A stretch of DNA of 64,000 bases from an uncultured Stenotrophomonas sp. (lineage in GTDB: Bacteria > Pseudomonadota > Gammaproteobacteria > Xanthomonadales > Xanthomonadaceae): assembly GCA_900078405.1 (NCBI GenBank), contig FLTS01000001.1:806001-870000 (forward strand). Direction: 5' to 3'. Made by a program: the position numbers and the translations under genes. Positions 62,618 through 64,000 of the stretch are shown here, one piece after another (position 1 is the stretch's first letter; each line of letters opens with the position of its first letter). The notes beneath the pieces are model-generated. The model searched no databases. It was given only the letters and a program-made list of their open reading frames with translations, and was not told the origin of the DNA.

Positions 62618-64000
62618 ATGCGCCTGACCGCATGGCTGGCTGTCGCACTGCTGCTGGCCAGCGGTAGCGGCCATGCGCTGGAATTGCGGCTGGACCCGGC
62701 GGGGTTGAACCCGCTCCAGCAACGGCAGGCCAGTGACCTGCTGGCGCGTGCGCAGGCGGCGTTGCCCGAGCGCTGGCGCGCCGATCCGCGACATGTTTCG
62801 CTGCATTTCGACCCGTACCTGCCTGCCGACGTCGCCGGCAGGCACCGGCGCGGCGACCTGCGGCTGTCGCCGCAACTGCTGCAATTGCCGTCCACTGGCG
62901 AGGCGCATGATCTGGCGCGCGCCACCGTGCTGCATGAAATCGCCCATGCCTTCGACCGCGGCGAAGGCGGCGGCTGGTCGCGGCAAGCACACTTCCGCCG
63001 CCTTGCCGGCTGGGATCGGCGCGGTGCCAATCCCTACGCATTGCGCAGCCCTGACGACTACGAGCGCCACAGCCCGGCCGAAGCGTTCGCGGTCAACCTG
63101 GAGTGGTATCTGCTCGACCCGCAATACCGCTGCCGGCGGCCGGCGCTGGCGGCGTGGTATCGCCAGCAGTTGGGGCCGGCGCCGCTGCCGGAAGCAGCCT
63201 GTACCGATGCGCTGCCGTTGCTGGTGGCCGGCGACGGCGCGGGGCAACTGGAACTGGAAACGCTAGACCCGGCGCGCGTATACGCGGTGGATTACCTGCT
63301 GGCCGGCAGCGGCGACGCGGCGATGAGCCGCTTCGGCCACGCCATGCTGCGATTGGTGGTCTGCGCGCCGGGCCACGTGCCCGGACCGCAATGCCGGATG
63401 GATCTGGCCCACCACCGGGTGCTGTCCTTCCGCGCCTTCGTCAACGACGTGCAGATTTCCAACTGGCGCGGGTTGACCGGTGCCTATCCGGCGCGGCTGT
63501 TCGTGCTGCCGTTGGACCAGGTGATCGAGGAATACACCCGTACCGAGCTGCGCGACCTGCAGGCGTGGCCGCTGGCCTTGTCGCCGGTGCAGATCGATGC
63601 ATTGCTGCAACTGGCCGCCCGCGGGCACTGGAGTTACGACGGCCGCTACCGCTTCATCGGCAACAACTGTGCGGTGGAAAGCGGGCGCCTGCTCGATCTG
63701 GCGCTGACGCCGCCGCAGCGGCGCTTGCAAGCCATCACCCCGCGCGGCGTCTTGCATCGGCTGCAGGCGGCCGGCCTGGCCGATGTGCAACCACCCTCGA
63801 CGCGCAGCGAAGACGGCCTGTATTTCGCTTCGGCTCGCGAGGATTACCGGCAGCTGCTGCAAGGCCTGCAACAGGCCGGGCTGGCGCCGCCACTGCCGCT
63901 GGAACGCTGGCTGGACAGCCCGGCGCGGCAACGCGGCACGCCGCCGCCGGACCTGCCGCTGCAACCGACCGCGGCGTGGTGGGTGCTGGAAACCGCCGCA
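62618..64000 (+). CDS. DUF4105 protein with zincin-like N-terminal domain, cut by the window
   Basis: 461 codons seen without a stop. A signal peptide (MRLTAWLAVALLLASGSGHA) precedes an N-terminal region with HEIAHAFDRGEG, the HExxH metalloprotease-type motif, at about residues 107-111, then a DUF4105-like domain from YAVDYLLAGSGDAAMSRFGH, with the conserved FIGNNCAVE near residue 350. DUF4105 proteins are predicted periplasmic or outer-membrane enzymes of unknown function. The C-terminus lies outside the window. Confidence 0.85.
   Translation, partial: MRLTAWLAVALLLASGSGHALELRLDPAGLNPLQQRQASDLLARAQAALPERWRADPRHVSLHFDPYLPADVAGRHRRGDLRLSPQLLQLPSTGEAHDLARATVLHEIAHAFDRGEGGGWSRQAHFRRLAGWDRRGANPYALRSPDDYERHSPAEAFAVNLEWYLLDPQYRCRRPALAAWYRQQLGPAPLPEAACTDALPLLVAGDGAGQLELETLDPARVYAVDYLLAGSGDAAMSRFGHAMLRLVVCAPGHVPGPQCRMDLAHHRVLSFRAFVNDVQISNWRGLTGAYPARLFVLPLDQVIEEYTRTELRDLQAWPLALSPVQIDALLQLAARGHWSYDGRYRFIGNNCAVESGRLLDLALTPPQRRLQAITPRGVLHRLQAAGLADVQPPSTRSEDGLYFASAREDYRQLLQGLQQAGLAPPLPLERWLDSPARQRGTPPPDLPLQPTAAWWVLETAA

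Overview
The window comes from a high-G+C gammaproteobacterium of the Xanthomonadaceae/Lysobacteraceae (Stenotrophomonas- or Pseudoxanthomonas-like). The reasons are the gene content and order (ccmABCDEFGHI with azurin inside, cydABX divergent from cydDC, metX, pcnB-folK-panBC, dapA followed by a BamC-like lipoprotein) and several GTAG-headed REP-type palindromes like those known in this family. No taxonomic search could be run, so the genus is an inference.

Positions 1 to about 20,270 are one end of an integrative element that looks Tn4371-like. From right to left it carries a tyrosine integrase, a DUF1016/YhcG-type nuclease overlapping the integrase by 4 bases, an arsenic/chromate resistance cassette (arsR, LMW-type arsC, acr3, glutaredoxin-type arsC, arsH, chrA) read rightward, then backbone genes read leftward (RadC-like, a Cys-motif protein, DUF932, a large ParB, DUF736, DUF2958) and an XRE regulator. 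The replication and conjugation genes would lie beyond the left edge. The element ends next to a tRNA-Glu, possibly in the T-run of that tRNA operon's terminator.

Between ParB and DUF736 sits the most interesting cargo, at 1,867-7,956. It is a compact five-gene operon: a ribbon-helix-helix protein preceded by an inverted-repeat operator candidate, an N6-adenine methyltransferase and a PaeR7I/XhoI-family restriction endonuclease, then a long Argonaute-like PIWI protein lacking the usual catalytic aspartates, overlapping a PD-(D/E)xK nuclease gene. A restriction-modification system and an Argonaute-nuclease pair thus appear to form one transcription unit.

From 20,300 to 64,000 the sequence is chromosomal. 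It holds two tandem tRNA-Ala/tRNA-Glu operons and two tRNA-Arg genes; thiD, phoH, bcp, gcvR-like and dapA; tRNA-Glu(CTC), pcnB-folK-panB-panC, panD-pgi and an aldehyde dehydrogenase; tRNA-Pro and the cytochrome bd genes; a periplasmic-type DNA ligase, a ClC channel and metX; the cytochrome c maturation operon; a methionine-salvage-type aminotransferase/omega-amidase pair; serA divergent from a D-2-hydroxyglutarate dehydrogenase-like gene; a DUF1778 antitoxin with a frameshifted GNAT toxin; and DUF2388 and DUF4105 proteins at the right edge.

Two chromosomal enzymes (aldehyde dehydrogenase, D-2-hydroxyglutarate dehydrogenase-like) carry in-frame insertions of exactly 60 and 90 bases bounded by 24- and 20-base direct repeats, each placed at a cofactor or active-site motif. 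The pcnB gene has no ATG that could be its start. All functional statements rest on reading motifs and gene order; no database search or structure prediction was available.
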